Made by a program: the position numbers and the translations under genes. 57,047 nucleotides of DNA from Lysobacterales bacterium (GTDB lineage Bacteria; Pseudomonadota; Gammaproteobacteria; Xanthomonadales; Rhodanobacteraceae), in NCBI GenBank assembly GCA_014338185.1, contig QUBV01000012.1, positions 1 to 57,047 on the forward strand, read 5' to 3'. The notes under the pieces are model-generated. The model made no database searches. It saw only the letters and a list, made by a program, of their open reading frames with translations, and had not been told where the DNA came from. How positions within the stretch are numbered: position 1 is the first letter of the stretch; each line of letters opens with the position of its first letter. Below are positions 25,401-34,181 of the stretch, in pieces.

Positions 25401-26318
25401 TCAGGCGGGCTGGGCCAGCGCGAAATCGAGCGCCGCGCGCACCGCGGCCACCTGCGCCGCGTTGCATTGCCCCGGGGTCGCGCGCGGGCTGTCGGGATAG
25501 ACTTCGGTGGTGCTCTTGTAGCGCGCCGCGGTGATGCCCGCGCACAGGCCCAGCTCGCGCAGCGCATAGCGGATCACGCCGGGGGCCACCACGGGCGAAC
25601 CGATGATCTGGTTGTTGGCGTCGGCCGGGGCGATGTGGGTGACCTGCGCGACCGCCGTGATGATCGCATGCTGGAACTGCGGCTGTGGCTGCTCGGTGTC
25701 ATCGACCACGTAGAACCCGTCCGGGATGGTGCCAGGCTCGAACGGCTTGCCGTCGCGCGCGGCCAGTGCCGGGCGGAACTCGGACTCGTCGCTGTCGGTA
25801 GTCTCATGCAGGTCGATGTGCACGAGGCAGCGCTCGCGCAGCGGCGCGACCAGTTGCAGCAGCGCGGTGGATTCGGCGCAGGAACCGGATCCATGGAATG
25901 AACGGTTGGGGTCGAGCGCAAGCGGGTTCCAGCGGTGGATGCGCTCGTACGCCCACGGACTCACGCACGGCACCACGAGCACGTTGAGCCGTCCGGCGTA
26001 GTCGCCCAGGTGCTGTTGCGCGAACGCGAGCGCACCGTGCACGCCGCTGGTCTCGTAGCCGTGCACGCCGCCGGTCACGAGCGCGCACGGCAAGGTCTCG
26101 GCCCAGTGGCGCGAGCGGATCGCATGCAGCGTGAAGCGCTCGGCGCCATACACGAGCTCGCCGTACTGGCTCACCTCATGCTGGCCGCGCAGGCCATCGA
26201 GCGGCGCCAGCACGTCGTCGGCATAGCTGCGCTGGCGGCGCTGGCGTGCCAGCCACTGTGCGCGTTCGGCCGCACCCCATGGTTGGCCCGGCGTGCCGAT
26301 CGGGTAGAAGCTGTCCAT
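25401..26318 (-). CDS. M14-family zinc carboxypeptidase
   Basis: A 305-residue metallocarboxypeptidase of the M14 superfamily. The zinc ligands are visible in VTGGVHGYETSG (His-x-x-Glu) and in VHIDLHETTDSDESEF. RWNPLALDPNRSFHG resembles the substrate-binding Asn-Arg segment of the family. No signal peptide is seen, so it probably acts on peptides in the cytoplasm; the compact length fits bacterial members that trim peptides or amino-acid conjugates. The ATG at 26318 has GAGGAT nine bases upstream; the ATG at 26333 lacks such a site. It stands 82 bases from copy 2 of the TPR-methyltransferases and 119 bases downstream of the DUF488 gene on the same strand. Confidence 0.8.
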   Translation of the reverse strand: MDSFYPIGTPGQPWGAAERAQWLARQRRQRSYADDVLAPLDGLRGQHEVSQYGELVYGAERFTLHAIRSRHWAETLPCALVTGGVHGYETSGVHGALAFAQQHLGDYAGRLNVLVVPCVSPWAYERIHRWNPLALDPNRSFHGSGSCAESTALLQLVAPLRERCLVHIDLHETTDSDESEFRPALAARDGKPFEPGTIPDGFYVVDDTEQPQPQFQHAIITAVAQVTHIAPADANNQIIGSPVVAPGVIRYALRELGLCAGITAARYKSTTEVYPDSPRATPGQCNAAQVAAVRAALDFALAQPA

Positions 26319-26437
26319 CGGGTCGATCCTCATCAAGCGCTGGTGACGCCCGACTCTAGCATCCGCACGCAGGCGCGCGCGGACTGCGGCCCAATCCCGC
26401 ATCGCACGCGCCGAATGCGGCAGGATGGGCACGCCCG

Positions 26438-26815
26438 CTACAACGCGAGCAAGGCCTCGCGCACCACCACGGCCTGATTCTGCGTGGGCGTGCGCGCCCC
26501 ATAGACGAGCGTGATGCGCCGCCTGCCGGCTGCCGCGAGCAGCTCGCGCAGCCGCTGCTGATGTGGCGCGGTGGCCAGTTCGGCCAGATAGCGGCGCTGG
26601 AACTCGGGCCAGCGCTCGGGCACATGGCCGTACCAGTGGATGAGCTCGGCGCTGGGGGCGATGTCCTTGGCCCATTCGTCCAGGCGCAGCACCTCCTTGC
26701 TGCGACCACGTGGCCAGAAGTGGTCGACCAGTACGCGATAACCGTCGCGTGCGCCCGGATCCTCATAGGCGCGCTGCAACACGATATCGCGCCGGGTCGG
26801 CTTGGCTGTAGTCAT
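26438..26815 (-). CDS. DUF488 family protein
   Basis: A 125-residue protein of the DUF488 family, recognised by VLVDHFWPRGRSKE, LDEWAKDIAPSAELIHWYGH and the closing ITLVYGARTPTQNQAVVV. The function is not established. The ATG is three bases after the stop of the uracil-DNA glycosylase gene, so both are in one transcript, which is a hint of co-expression but not of function. Confidence 0.85.
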   Translation of the reverse strand: MTTAKPTRRDIVLQRAYEDPGARDGYRVLVDHFWPRGRSKEVLRLDEWAKDIAPSAELIHWYGHVPERWPEFQRRYLAELATAPHQQRLRELLAAAGRRRITLVYGARTPTQNQAVVVREALLAL

Positions 26816-26818
26816 GAT

Positions 26819-27454
26819 TCATGCTCCTGTATCGGGAAGTTCGAGCACCTCTGCCACGCGTCTGCGCAACAGCGGCAACAAGTCGCGCTCGAACCAAGGG
26901 TGGCGCTGGAACCACGCGGTGTTGCGCGGCGAGGGATGCGGCAATGCCAGCCACGGCGACGGCCCCTGCATGAACGCGGCCACCGTTTCGGTCACACCGA
27001 GGCGGGCCCCGCTGCCGAGGAAATGGCGTTGCGCCCATGCGCCGATCAGCAGGGTCAGGCGCACCTGGGTGAGATGGGCCATCACGCGCTCGTGCCACAG
27101 CGGTGCACACTCCGGTCGCGGCGGCAGGTCGCCGTGCGGCCCGCGTCCGGGATAGCAAAACCCCATCGGCACGATCGCCACGCGTGCGGGATCGTGGAAC
27201 AGCGTCTCATCGATGCCGAGCCATTCGCGCAGGCGTCGCCCACTTGCGTCATGCCAGGGGATGCCGGCCAGGTGTGCCTTGGCACTGGGTGCCTGGCTCA
27301 CGATGAGCAGTCGCGCGCCGGCACCGACCTGGAGCAAGGGCGCCGGCCCCAGCGGCAGGTGGCGTGCGCACACGGTACAGGCGCGGATCTGGCGCAGCAG
27401 CGTGTCGAGTCGCTCGCGCGGCACGACCGGCTTGACCGCCTGGGTGGATGACAT
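26819..27454 (-). CDS. Uracil-DNA glycosylase family protein
   Basis: A 211-residue member of the uracil-DNA glycosylase superfamily, in the group with an N-terminal Cys cluster. CTVCARHLPLGPAPLL is the N-terminal part, LLIVSQAPSAKAHLAG the motif 1 region, IVPMGFCYPGRGPHGDLPPRPEC the second block and LPHPSPRNTAWFQRHPWF the motif 2 His-Pro-Ser region. Such enzymes remove uracil or act on nucleobase adducts; related small members have no proven activity. The ATG at 27454 begins the family's N-terminus; the frame is open further upstream without similarity. It is divergent from the small Cys-rich gene at 27647. Confidence 0.8.
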   Translation of the reverse strand: MSSTQAVKPVVPRERLDTLLRQIRACTVCARHLPLGPAPLLQVGAGARLLIVSQAPSAKAHLAGIPWHDASGRRLREWLGIDETLFHDPARVAIVPMGFCYPGRGPHGDLPPRPECAPLWHERVMAHLTQVRLTLLIGAWAQRHFLGSGARLGVTETVAAFMQGPSPWLALPHPSPRNTAWFQRHPWFERDLLPLLRRRVAEVLELPDTGA

Positions 27455-27646
27455 GGCTTGCGGACCTCCGCCGCCGGATCGCACGCATCGCGCGCCACAT
27501 GCGCGGTCGATGCATCCCAACGCCAGCCAATGTGGCGCCGCCTGCGCACAAACGCAATCATGGCGCGCTCGCCACCAGCCCGACCCGGGCGCCGGCTTTC
27601 CACTGTGTTCATGTTGCTGCGCGCAGCACGTCGCATACTTCATGTC

Positions 27647-27820
27647 GTGATCGACGACCCCTCGCACGACCCACGGCCGCAGCCACCCGAGCGGCCACTG
27701 CCGGGCGACTGCTGCGACAGTGGCTGCGATCCTTGTGTGCAGGATGTCTACGCCGAACAGCTGGCCGACTACGAACAGCGCCTTGCACGCTGGCGCGAGC
27801 GCCATCCGGGCGCGACGTGA
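27647..27820 (+). CDS. Small oxidoreductase-like Cys-rich protein
   Basis: A 57-residue protein with the short 'oxidoreductase-like' motif: a Pro-rich lead, then PLPGDCCDSGCDPCVQDVYA and a helix LADYEQRLARWRERHP. Proteins of this kind are widespread in proteobacteria as single small genes; the four cysteines suggest metal or redox binding, but function is unknown. GTG at 27647 is chosen because family members start just before the Pro-rich stretch; an in-frame ATG at 27611 would add 12 basic residues. It lies 52 bases upstream of fabV on the same strand. Confidence 0.6.
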   Translation: MIDDPSHDPRPQPPERPLPGDCCDSGCDPCVQDVYAEQLADYEQRLARWRERHPGAT

Positions 27821-27872
27821 GCGACGGCGTGCCTGCTAGAATCGGCGGCCCGCCCGCTGCCGGTAGCCGACG

Positions 27873-29081
27873 TTGATCATCCAACCCAAAGTCCGCGGTT
27901 TCATCTGCATCACCACGCACCCGCGTGGCTGCGAGCTCAACGTGCGCGACCAGATCGCCGCGACCCAGGCGCGTGGCGTGCGCGGCGACGGCCCGAAGAA
28001 CGTGCTCGTGATCGGCGCCTCGACCGGTTACGGCCTGGCCGCACGCATCAGCGCCGCGTTCGGCTTCGGCGCCAACACGCTCGGGGTGTTCTTCGAGAAG
28101 CCCGGCACCGAGTCCAAGCCCGGCAGCGCCGGTTGGTACAACTCGGCCGCGTTCGACCGCGCCGCCAAGGCCGCCGGCCGGTACAGCCGCTCGATCAACG
28201 GCGATGCATTCTCGGATGCGGCCCGCGCCAAGGTCATCGACCTCATCCGCGACGAGATGGGCGGCTGCGTCGATCTGGTCGTGTATTCGCTCGCCGCGCC
28301 CGTGCGCAAGATGCCCGGCACCGGCGAGATCCGGCGCTCGGCGCTCAAGCCGATCGGCAGCGCCTACACCTCGACCGCGATCGACACCAACAAGGACACG
28401 ATCGTGACAGCCACCATCGAGCCGGCCACCGACCAGGAGATCGACGACACGGTCGCGGTCATGGGCGGCCAGGACTGGGAGTTGTGGATCGACGCCCTCG
28501 ACCGCGCCGGCGTGCTCGCGCCGCATGCGCGCACGGTCGCCTTCAGCTACATCGGCACCGAGATCACCTGGCCCATCTACTGGCATGGTGCGCTCGGACG
28601 TGCCAAGGCCGACCTGGATGCCACCGCGCGCCGGCTCGATGCGCGGCTGGCACAGCATGGCGGCCACGCCAACGTGGCCGTACTCAAGTCGGTCATCACC
28701 CAGGCCAGCGCCGCGATACCCGCAATGCCGCTGTACATCTCGCTGGTGTTCAAGGTGATGAAGGAAAAGGGCCTGCACGAAGGCACGATCGACCAGCTCG
28801 ACCGCCTGCTGCGCGAGCGCCTGTACCGCAGCGACGGGGCAGCGCCCGCGCTCGATGCCGAACAGCGCCTGCGCCTGGACGACTGGGAACTGCGCGCGGA
28901 CGTGCAGGACGCGTGCAAGCAGCTGTGGCCGCAGGTGACCACCGACAACCTGTTCCAGCTCAGCGACTACGCCAACTACAAGCGCGACTTCCTGCGCCTG
29001 TTCGGCTTTGCGCGCGAGGACGTGGACTACGACGCCGACGTCGATCCGGTCGTCGAATTCGATTGCATCCAGCTCGACTGA
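27873..29081 (+). CDS. fabV: Enoyl-[acyl-carrier-protein] reductase FabV (NADH)
   Basis: A 402-residue short-chain-dehydrogenase-type enzyme that reduces trans-2-enoyl-ACP with NADH in the last step of each fatty-acid elongation cycle. FabV is the usual enoyl reductase of Xanthomonads and, in studied species, is insensitive to triclosan. The Rossmann motif is [16 protein letters not shown]; catalytic Tyr236 and Lys245 give the Tyr-x8-Lys spacing that separates FabV from FabI. The start is TTG at 27873, chosen because it yields the family's invariant [13 protein letters not shown]-terminus and no ATG or GTG is near. The length is as expected. Confidence 0.95.
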   Translation: MIIQPKVRGFICITTHPRGCELNVRDQIAATQARGVRGDGPKNVLVIGASTGYGLAARISAAFGFGANTLGVFFEKPGTESKPGSAGWYNSAAFDRAAKAAGRYSRSINGDAFSDAARAKVIDLIRDEMGGCVDLVVYSLAAPVRKMPGTGEIRRSALKPIGSAYTSTAIDTNKDTIVTATIEPATDQEIDDTVAVMGGQDWELWIDALDRAGVLAPHARTVAFSYIGTEITWPIYWHGALGRAKADLDATARRLDARLAQHGGHANVAVLKSVITQASAAIPAMPLYISLVFKVMKEKGLHEGTIDQLDRLLRERLYRSDGAAPALDAEQRLRLDDWELRADVQDACKQLWPQVTTDNLFQLSDYANYKRDFLRLFGFAREDVDYDADVDPVVEFDCIQLD

Positions 29082-29270
29082 GCCAGCGAGGTCGGCGCGG
29101 GCCCATCTGCGCCCACGAGGCATACGCGATGACCGCATCGGCGCGTCGCGACCGGCCCGCCCTGCGCGTGCAACCCTGTCACGCGCGCGATCCGCAACTG
29201 GCCCGGCTTCAGCGCACGCGCGGCCGGGTCCGCCCGGCAGGACCGGGCCCGGACCGGGACCGCGCAGGCC

Positions 29271-30467
29271 TCAACGCTTGCCGGTCTTGGCCTCGACCGG
29301 CTTGAGCAGGTCTGCGAGCGGCTTGTCCAGGCTCGCGTACTTGTAGGCGGGCAGCACGAAGGCCCAACCGGTCACCCGCGTGTTGAGCGCGTCCACCTCG
29401 GCCTTGAGCTTGGTCAGGCGCTGCTCGCGATCCTTGGCCGGATCGGTCAGGGCGAGCGGCTTGAGCGGCACGTCGTTGGCAGCCTGCTCCTGCGGCTTGG
29501 GGGCCGCCGCCGCATCGGCCACGGCCTTGTCGTAGTCGGCCTTGGCCTTGGCCTGGGCCGCGTCGACCGCATGGTCCGCGCGTGCGGAATCGAGCGACGC
29601 CTCCAGCGTGGCCAGATGCTTGTCCGCGTGCATCCACGCGGTCACCACCACCACCATGCCGTCGAAGGTCTCAAAGCGGGCCTTGAGCGCATTGGCCGCA
29701 ACCGGCGCCTCGCCGACGCGTTGCACATCCTCCAGGCGCAGGCCATCGAGCACACCCGCGATCGAATTGATCGCAAACGCATCGCCCGCCTCGCGCCCCT
29801 TGGGCACGTCGGCCAGCGTGAAGTCGGACTCGCCCTCGGCCTGCTTGGCGATATGCACCCTGGTGCCGTCGCCGTGGCGGATGTCCACCTGGGCGATGCG
29901 GCTGGCCGCAATCGAAGCCAGTTCCGGCTGCAGCCACTTCACGGGATCCTTGTCGAGCATGAGGCTGGCGCTGGTGAGCCAGCTCTGCGACTCGCCCGCG
30001 CGGCGCACATAGGTGCCGCCACGTGGGTTGCTGTCACCCACGACCAGCGCAAATGGCTGGGCGAGGCCACCCAGTTCCAGCAGCGTGCCCTTGGCGCCGG
30101 CCGCGTCCACATCCTGCACGCCGAGCACCGCGTACTTGTCCGCGTTCGACGTCTTGGCCTCGACCAGCCGGGCGTCGGCCAGCTTGAGCAGCAATTCGCG
30201 CACCTTGCCGGTGTCGACCGCATAACCGCCCTTCTCCGCCAGGCTCCAGCCCTTGTCGCCGCGCGCGAGCGTGGCGAGCGTGCTGTTGCCGGCGCCCTTG
30301 AGTACGATCCGGTCCACATCGTTGACGTGGTCGCGCAGCGCAGGCGCAAGCCAAGCCTGGTCCGCGGCCAGGTCGCTGCGCGGTGCATCGTGACGGTTGA
30401 GCAGCATTGCGGCGACGATCGCCACGGCTGCGGCGATGGCCAGTCCGAACAGGGTCTTGTTGTTCAT
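29271..30467 (-). CDS. DUF4340 protein, fourth gene of a Gld-type ABC exporter operon
   Basis: A 398-residue protein with one N-terminal membrane anchor (about 5-22) and a large periplasmic part of the DUF4340 type, seen in the repeated 'V-x-G-D-x-N-P-R-G-G-T-Y-V-R' kind of element (VVGDSNPRGGTYVRRA). A Lys/Ala/Asp-rich coiled region (about 300-340) precedes the C-terminus. Homologues are encoded beside GldG-like proteins. Its ATG overlaps the GldG-like stop by four bases, with GGAGG upstream, so it is made with the exporter and is probably a part of it. Substrate unknown. The 189 bases to fabV on its 3' side hold only GC-rich inverted segments. Confidence 0.75.
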   Translation of the reverse strand: MNNKTLFGLAIAAAVAIVAAMLLNRHDAPRSDLAADQAWLAPALRDHVNDVDRIVLKGAGNSTLATLARGDKGWSLAEKGGYAVDTGKVRELLLKLADARLVEAKTSNADKYAVLGVQDVDAAGAKGTLLELGGLAQPFALVVGDSNPRGGTYVRRAGESQSWLTSASLMLDKDPVKWLQPELASIAASRIAQVDIRHGDGTRVHIAKQAEGESDFTLADVPKGREAGDAFAINSIAGVLDGLRLEDVQRVGEAPVAANALKARFETFDGMVVVVTAWMHADKHLATLEASLDSARADHAVDAAQAKAKADYDKAVADAAAAPKPQEQAANDVPLKPLALTDPAKDREQRLTKLKAEVDALNTRVTGWAFVLPAYKYASLDKPLADLLKPVEAKTGKR

Positions 30468-32341
30468 GGGCGTCCTCCCTGTGCGGCACGCCGGCGCTGT
30501 GCGCGCCACCAGGCGTAGGCCAGCGCGCCGAACGTGACCAGCAGCGGCATGAGCAGGATGTTGATGAGCTTGAGGCGCGTGCCGAGCGACTCGATCTGCG
30601 CATCGAGCTGGCGCCGCACCGCGCGCAGTTCCTTGCGGATCTCGACCTTGCGCTGGAGGAAGTTGTCGAGCTCGGACTTCTGCTCCGGCGAGAGCACCAG
30701 CGCCTGGTCCTGGCTCTTGGCGCCCTGCAGCTCGGTGAGCTTGCGCTCGGTGTCGGCCAGCTCACGCTGCAGGTCACGCTCCTTGGCCCGGAAGCGGTCG
30801 TCGGCGCTGCGCTTGATCGCGTCCACCGTGGTGAAGGGCCGCTGCGAGGTCGCGCGGCCACGGATCGCGATGAGATCGCTCGACCCTGCGAGGTTGTCGA
30901 CGACGTTGACCGCGAAATCACCGTTGTTGGCGAAGGCGTTCATGAGCGGCTGGCCGAGGAACGAGCGTACCTGCACCCACATGCGGTCGCTGAGCAGGTC
31001 GGTGTCGGCCACCAGCACCACCTGGGCCTGGTCCTTGGCCTGCGCCAGCACACCCTCGCCCTTGCGTTCCGGGAACGCACTCTTGAGCTTGCCGCTCAAG
31101 CGCGCCGCGATCAGGTAGGGGCTGCCGCCCGGCTTGTAGTCGGCCAGCAGGCTCGATGGATCGGAGAGCATGCGCAGGCGGTCGGAGGCCACGCTGGTGG
31201 CGTCGGACGAGGTCTGGATCAGCGGCTCGAGCTTGGCATCGCCCGCGTCCTTGGCCAGGTCGAAATGACCCGCACTGGTCACGTTGATCGTGTTGAGGCT
31301 CGCCGTCACCACGTCGTCATGATTGAGGTCGGCCGCGGTGAGGCCGAGGATGCCGGGGTGACGCACCGGTGCCTGTCCCTCGCCCACGCTCACGGCCAGT
31401 GCGCGCGAACGGTCGAGCACCACCTGGTGCGGGTCATATTCGATGCCCCAGGCCTTGAACAACCGCGGCAGGTCGGAGGACTTGTCCGCCATCATCGCCG
31501 CCATCGGGTTGTTGGGATCGGCGCCGCTGTCGTCGAGTTCGGCCATCGGGTCGACGAACACCAGCAGGTGCCCGCCGCGCAGCACGAACTGGTCGATCGC
31601 GAACTGCGCGTCCTCGGGCAACTGCCGCGGCTGCACCACGATCAGCACGTTCATGTCCGGCTCGATCGTCTTGAGCGTGGCCGCGTCGAGGTTCTTGACG
31701 TCGAACAGCTGCGTCCACTGCTGGTCCACGGCCCAGGCCTGACGCATCTGGCGCGTGGCCGGATCGAAGCCGGCCGCGAGCGGCAATCCCGAGAGCAGCC
31801 CGACCAGTGGTTTCCTGGGGACCTCCAGCTCATGGATGAGCTTGGCCAGGTCGTATTCGAGGAAGGCCTCCTTGTCCGGCTGCAGGAACGGAATCGCAGC
31901 CTGGCCGTTGGTGGAATTGGTGCCGGCGATGCCGAGGAAGATCTTGTCGCCCGCGGCCGACACCGGAATCGACTGCAGACCCATGCTCGCCGCGCGGTCC
32001 TCGTCTTCCGAGAACGGCAGCGGGTCGATCAGGTGCAGCTTGAGCTTGCCGCCGGCGTGGGCGGCCATCTCCTGCAGCATCTCGCGCACGCGCGTGGCAT
32101 AGGCGCGCACTTGCGGAAGCTCTTGCGAACCCCGGTCGGAATAGAAGAAATACAGGTTGATCGGCTCGTCGATCGACTTGAGGATGTTGCGCGTGCCGTC
32201 CGAGAGCGTGTACAGGTGGCCCTGGGTGAGGTCGAGGCGCGCGCCACGCAGCAGCACGTTGGCCAGCAGCAGCACCGCCACCAGCAGCACGCCGAGCACG
32301 ATCAGCGCCGAACCCGACAAGGTCTTGCGATTGAATGCCAT
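30464..32341 (-). CDS. GldG-like ABC-transporter auxiliary protein
   Basis: A 625-residue membrane protein resembling GldG, the auxiliary component of the Gld ABC transporter first known from gliding Bacteroidetes. One membrane segment lies near residues 12-32 and another near 600-617 (INILLMPLLVTFGALAYAWW), so the large middle part faces the periplasm. LTQGHLYTLSDGTRNILKSI and VGLLSGLPLAAGF are typical of the family. A coiled coil (about 525-590) precedes the last membrane segment. It follows the permease by 13 bases and overlaps the DUF4340 gene. In non-gliding bacteria the role is not known; export or envelope maintenance is likely. Confidence 0.82.
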   Translation of the reverse strand: MAFNRKTLSGSALIVLGVLLVAVLLLANVLLRGARLDLTQGHLYTLSDGTRNILKSIDEPINLYFFYSDRGSQELPQVRAYATRVREMLQEMAAHAGGKLKLHLIDPLPFSEDEDRAASMGLQSIPVSAAGDKIFLGIAGTNSTNGQAAIPFLQPDKEAFLEYDLAKLIHELEVPRKPLVGLLSGLPLAAGFDPATRQMRQAWAVDQQWTQLFDVKNLDAATLKTIEPDMNVLIVVQPRQLPEDAQFAIDQFVLRGGHLLVFVDPMAELDDSGADPNNPMAAMMADKSSDLPRLFKAWGIEYDPHQVVLDRSRALAVSVGEGQAPVRHPGILGLTAADLNHDDVVTASLNTINVTSAGHFDLAKDAGDAKLEPLIQTSSDATSVASDRLRMLSDPSSLLADYKPGGSPYLIAARLSGKLKSAFPERKGEGVLAQAKDQAQVVLVADTDLLSDRMWVQVRSFLGQPLMNAFANNGDFAVNVVDNLAGSSDLIAIRGRATSQRPFTTVDAIKRSADDRFRAKERDLQRELADTERKLTELQGAKSQDQALVLSPEQKSELDNFLQRKVEIRKELRAVRRQLDAQIESLGTRLKLINILLMPLLVTFGALAYAWWRAQRRRAAQGGRP

Positions 32342-32354
32342 CGTCGGATCCTCC

Positions 32355-33089
32355 TCAGGCTGCCTTCTTCATGTCGATCACGATCGCGGTGGCATACAGC
32401 CAGGCCACGATCATGAGCACGAAGTAGATGAGATCGCGCAGGTCGACCACGCCCTTGCCGATCGACTCGAAGTGGGCCAGGAAACTCAGCCCCGCGATCG
32501 CATCGACCACACCCTGTGGCGCAATCGCCCCGATCGCGCCGAGCACGATCGGGTAACCCGCCAGCAGCAACAGGAAGCACACCACCACGGTGAGGATGAA
32601 GGCGACCACCTGGTTGCGCGTGGCCGCCGACAGGCACGAACCGATCGCGAGGAACGCCCCGGCCATGAGCAGCGAACCGAGATAGCTCGCGCAGATCACG
32701 CCGTTGTCCGGATTGCCCAGGTAGTTGACCGTGAGCCAGATCGGGAAGGTGAGCGCAAGCGCCAGCGCGATGAAGCTCCATGCCGCGAGGAACTTGCCCA
32801 GCACCGCCTGCCACATCGTCACCGGCAGAGTCAGCAGCAACTCGATCGTGCCGCTCTTGCGCTCCTCGGCCCACAGCCGCATCGACACCGCAGGCACGAG
32901 GAACAGGTACAGCCACGGATGGAAGGTGAAGAACGGCTGCAGGTCGGCCTGGCCGCGTTCGTAGAAACCGCCGAGGTAGAACGTGAACGCCCCCGACAGC
33001 AGCAGGAAGATCACGATGAACACATACGCCACCGGGGTGGCGAAATAGCTGCGAAGTTCGCGCTTGAAGATCGTGGTGGTGCCGCTCAT
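32355..33089 (-). CDS. ABC-2 type transporter permease (GldF-like)
   Basis: A 244-residue permease with six predicted membrane segments, for example VAYVFIVIFLLLSGAFTFYL, VVAFILTVVVCFLLLLAGYP and LIYFVLMIVAWLYATAIVI. RLWAEERKSGTIELLLTLPV is the amphipathic coupling segment typical of ABC-2 permeases. It pairs with the ATPase gene, which it overlaps by four bases, and with the GldG-like and DUF4340 genes after it. Confidence 0.88.
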   Translation of the reverse strand: MSGTTTIFKRELRSYFATPVAYVFIVIFLLLSGAFTFYLGGFYERGQADLQPFFTFHPWLYLFLVPAVSMRLWAEERKSGTIELLLTLPVTMWQAVLGKFLAAWSFIALALALTFPIWLTVNYLGNPDNGVICASYLGSLLMAGAFLAIGSCLSAATRNQVVAFILTVVVCFLLLLAGYPIVLGAIGAIAPQGVVDAIAGLSFLAHFESIGKGVVDLRDLIYFVLMIVAWLYATAIVIDMKKAA

Positions 33090-34027
33090 GTGCGCACCTC
33101 CGCGCCCGCGGCGCCCTGGGTGATGCTGCGGAACACCTCGTCCAGCCGCCCGCCTTCGAGCGCAAGCTCGCGCACGACGACCTGGTCGGCCTTGAGCGCG
33201 TCACTTACCGCCACGAAGATCTGCCGTCCGGGCTTGGGGAAGGCGGTGATGCGGTTGTCTTGCGGATCGACCTCGAGCGCGGCGATATCGGCAACCTTGG
33301 CCAGCGCATCCTTGGCCTGCTGCAGGTTGGTCGCGGTCAACGACACCGCCTGGTGGTAGCGCGAACGTGATTCGAGCTCGGCCGGCGTCGCATCGGCCAG
33401 GATGCGCCCGCCCGCGATGATGATCGCGCGCGTGCACACCGCATGCACCTCCTCGAGCAGATGGGTGGAGATGATGATGGTCTTGTCGCGCGCCATCGAG
33501 TTGATGAGGCTGCGCACCTCCTGCTTCTGGTTGGGATCGAGTCCGTCGGTGGGCTCGTCCAGGATCAGCACCTTGGGATCATGCAGGATCGCGCCGGCGA
33601 GGCCGACGCGGCGCTTGAAGCCCTTCGACAGCGTGTCGATGGGCTGTTCGAGCACGCGCTCCAGGTGCAGGCGCGCGATCACCTCGTCGATGCGCCGCTC
33701 GCCGGCATCGCCCGCGAGACCGCGCACGCTGGCGATGAAGTCGAGGAACTCGCGCACCGTCATCTCGCCGTAGCTGGGCGCGCCTTCGGGCAGGTAGCCG
33801 AGCGCGCGTTTGGCCAGCAACGGCTGCGCCTGCACATCGAAACCGGCCACCGTCGCGCTGCCGGCGCTGGGCGCCAGGAAGCCGGCCAGCATTTTCATCG
33901 TGGTCGACTTGCCGGCGCCGTTGGGTCCGAGGAATCCGAGCACCTGTCCGGGCTCGACCTTGAAGCTGATCGCATCGACGGCCGTGAACTGGCCGTAACG
34001 CTTGCTGAGTTCGCGAGTCTCGATCAT
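33086..34027 (-). CDS. ABC transporter ATP-binding protein (GldA-like)
   Basis: A 313-residue ATPase, first gene of the four-gene exporter operon. Walker A is GPNGAGKS at 34-41; the signature is LSKGFKRRVGLA, Walker B VLILDEPTDGLDP, and the switch His is in IIISTHLLEEV. After about residue 215 a C-terminal extension of the drug-export type follows. All catalytic residues are intact. The operon faces rimO's 3' end, with 154 bases between them that should contain its promoter. Confidence 0.93.
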   Translation of the reverse strand: MIETRELSKRYGQFTAVDAISFKVEPGQVLGFLGPNGAGKSTTMKMLAGFLAPSAGSATVAGFDVQAQPLLAKRALGYLPEGAPSYGEMTVREFLDFIASVRGLAGDAGERRIDEVIARLHLERVLEQPIDTLSKGFKRRVGLAGAILHDPKVLILDEPTDGLDPNQKQEVRSLINSMARDKTIIISTHLLEEVHAVCTRAIIIAGGRILADATPAELESRSRYHQAVSLTATNLQQAKDALAKVADIAALEVDPQDNRITAFPKPGRQIFVAVSDALKADQVVVRELALEGGRLDEVFRSITQGAAGAEVRT

Positions 34028-34181
34028 CGTGGTCCACGCATCCTGTCAACGAGGCAGCCCGCCACGCGCCAGGGACGCACGGATCGGCTGCCACCAATGG
34101 GCCGGCCGCATCGACCGGCGCGGAAAGATACCGCAACGCGGCGCAAAAGTTCCCGGAGCAACACCCGGTCGCGCGTGGCGC

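Noticed and set aside
29082-29270. Inverted GC-rich segments between fabV and the DUF4340 gene as a terminator
   Set aside because: Pairing is imperfect and no T-run follows on either strand, so I could not define a terminator.
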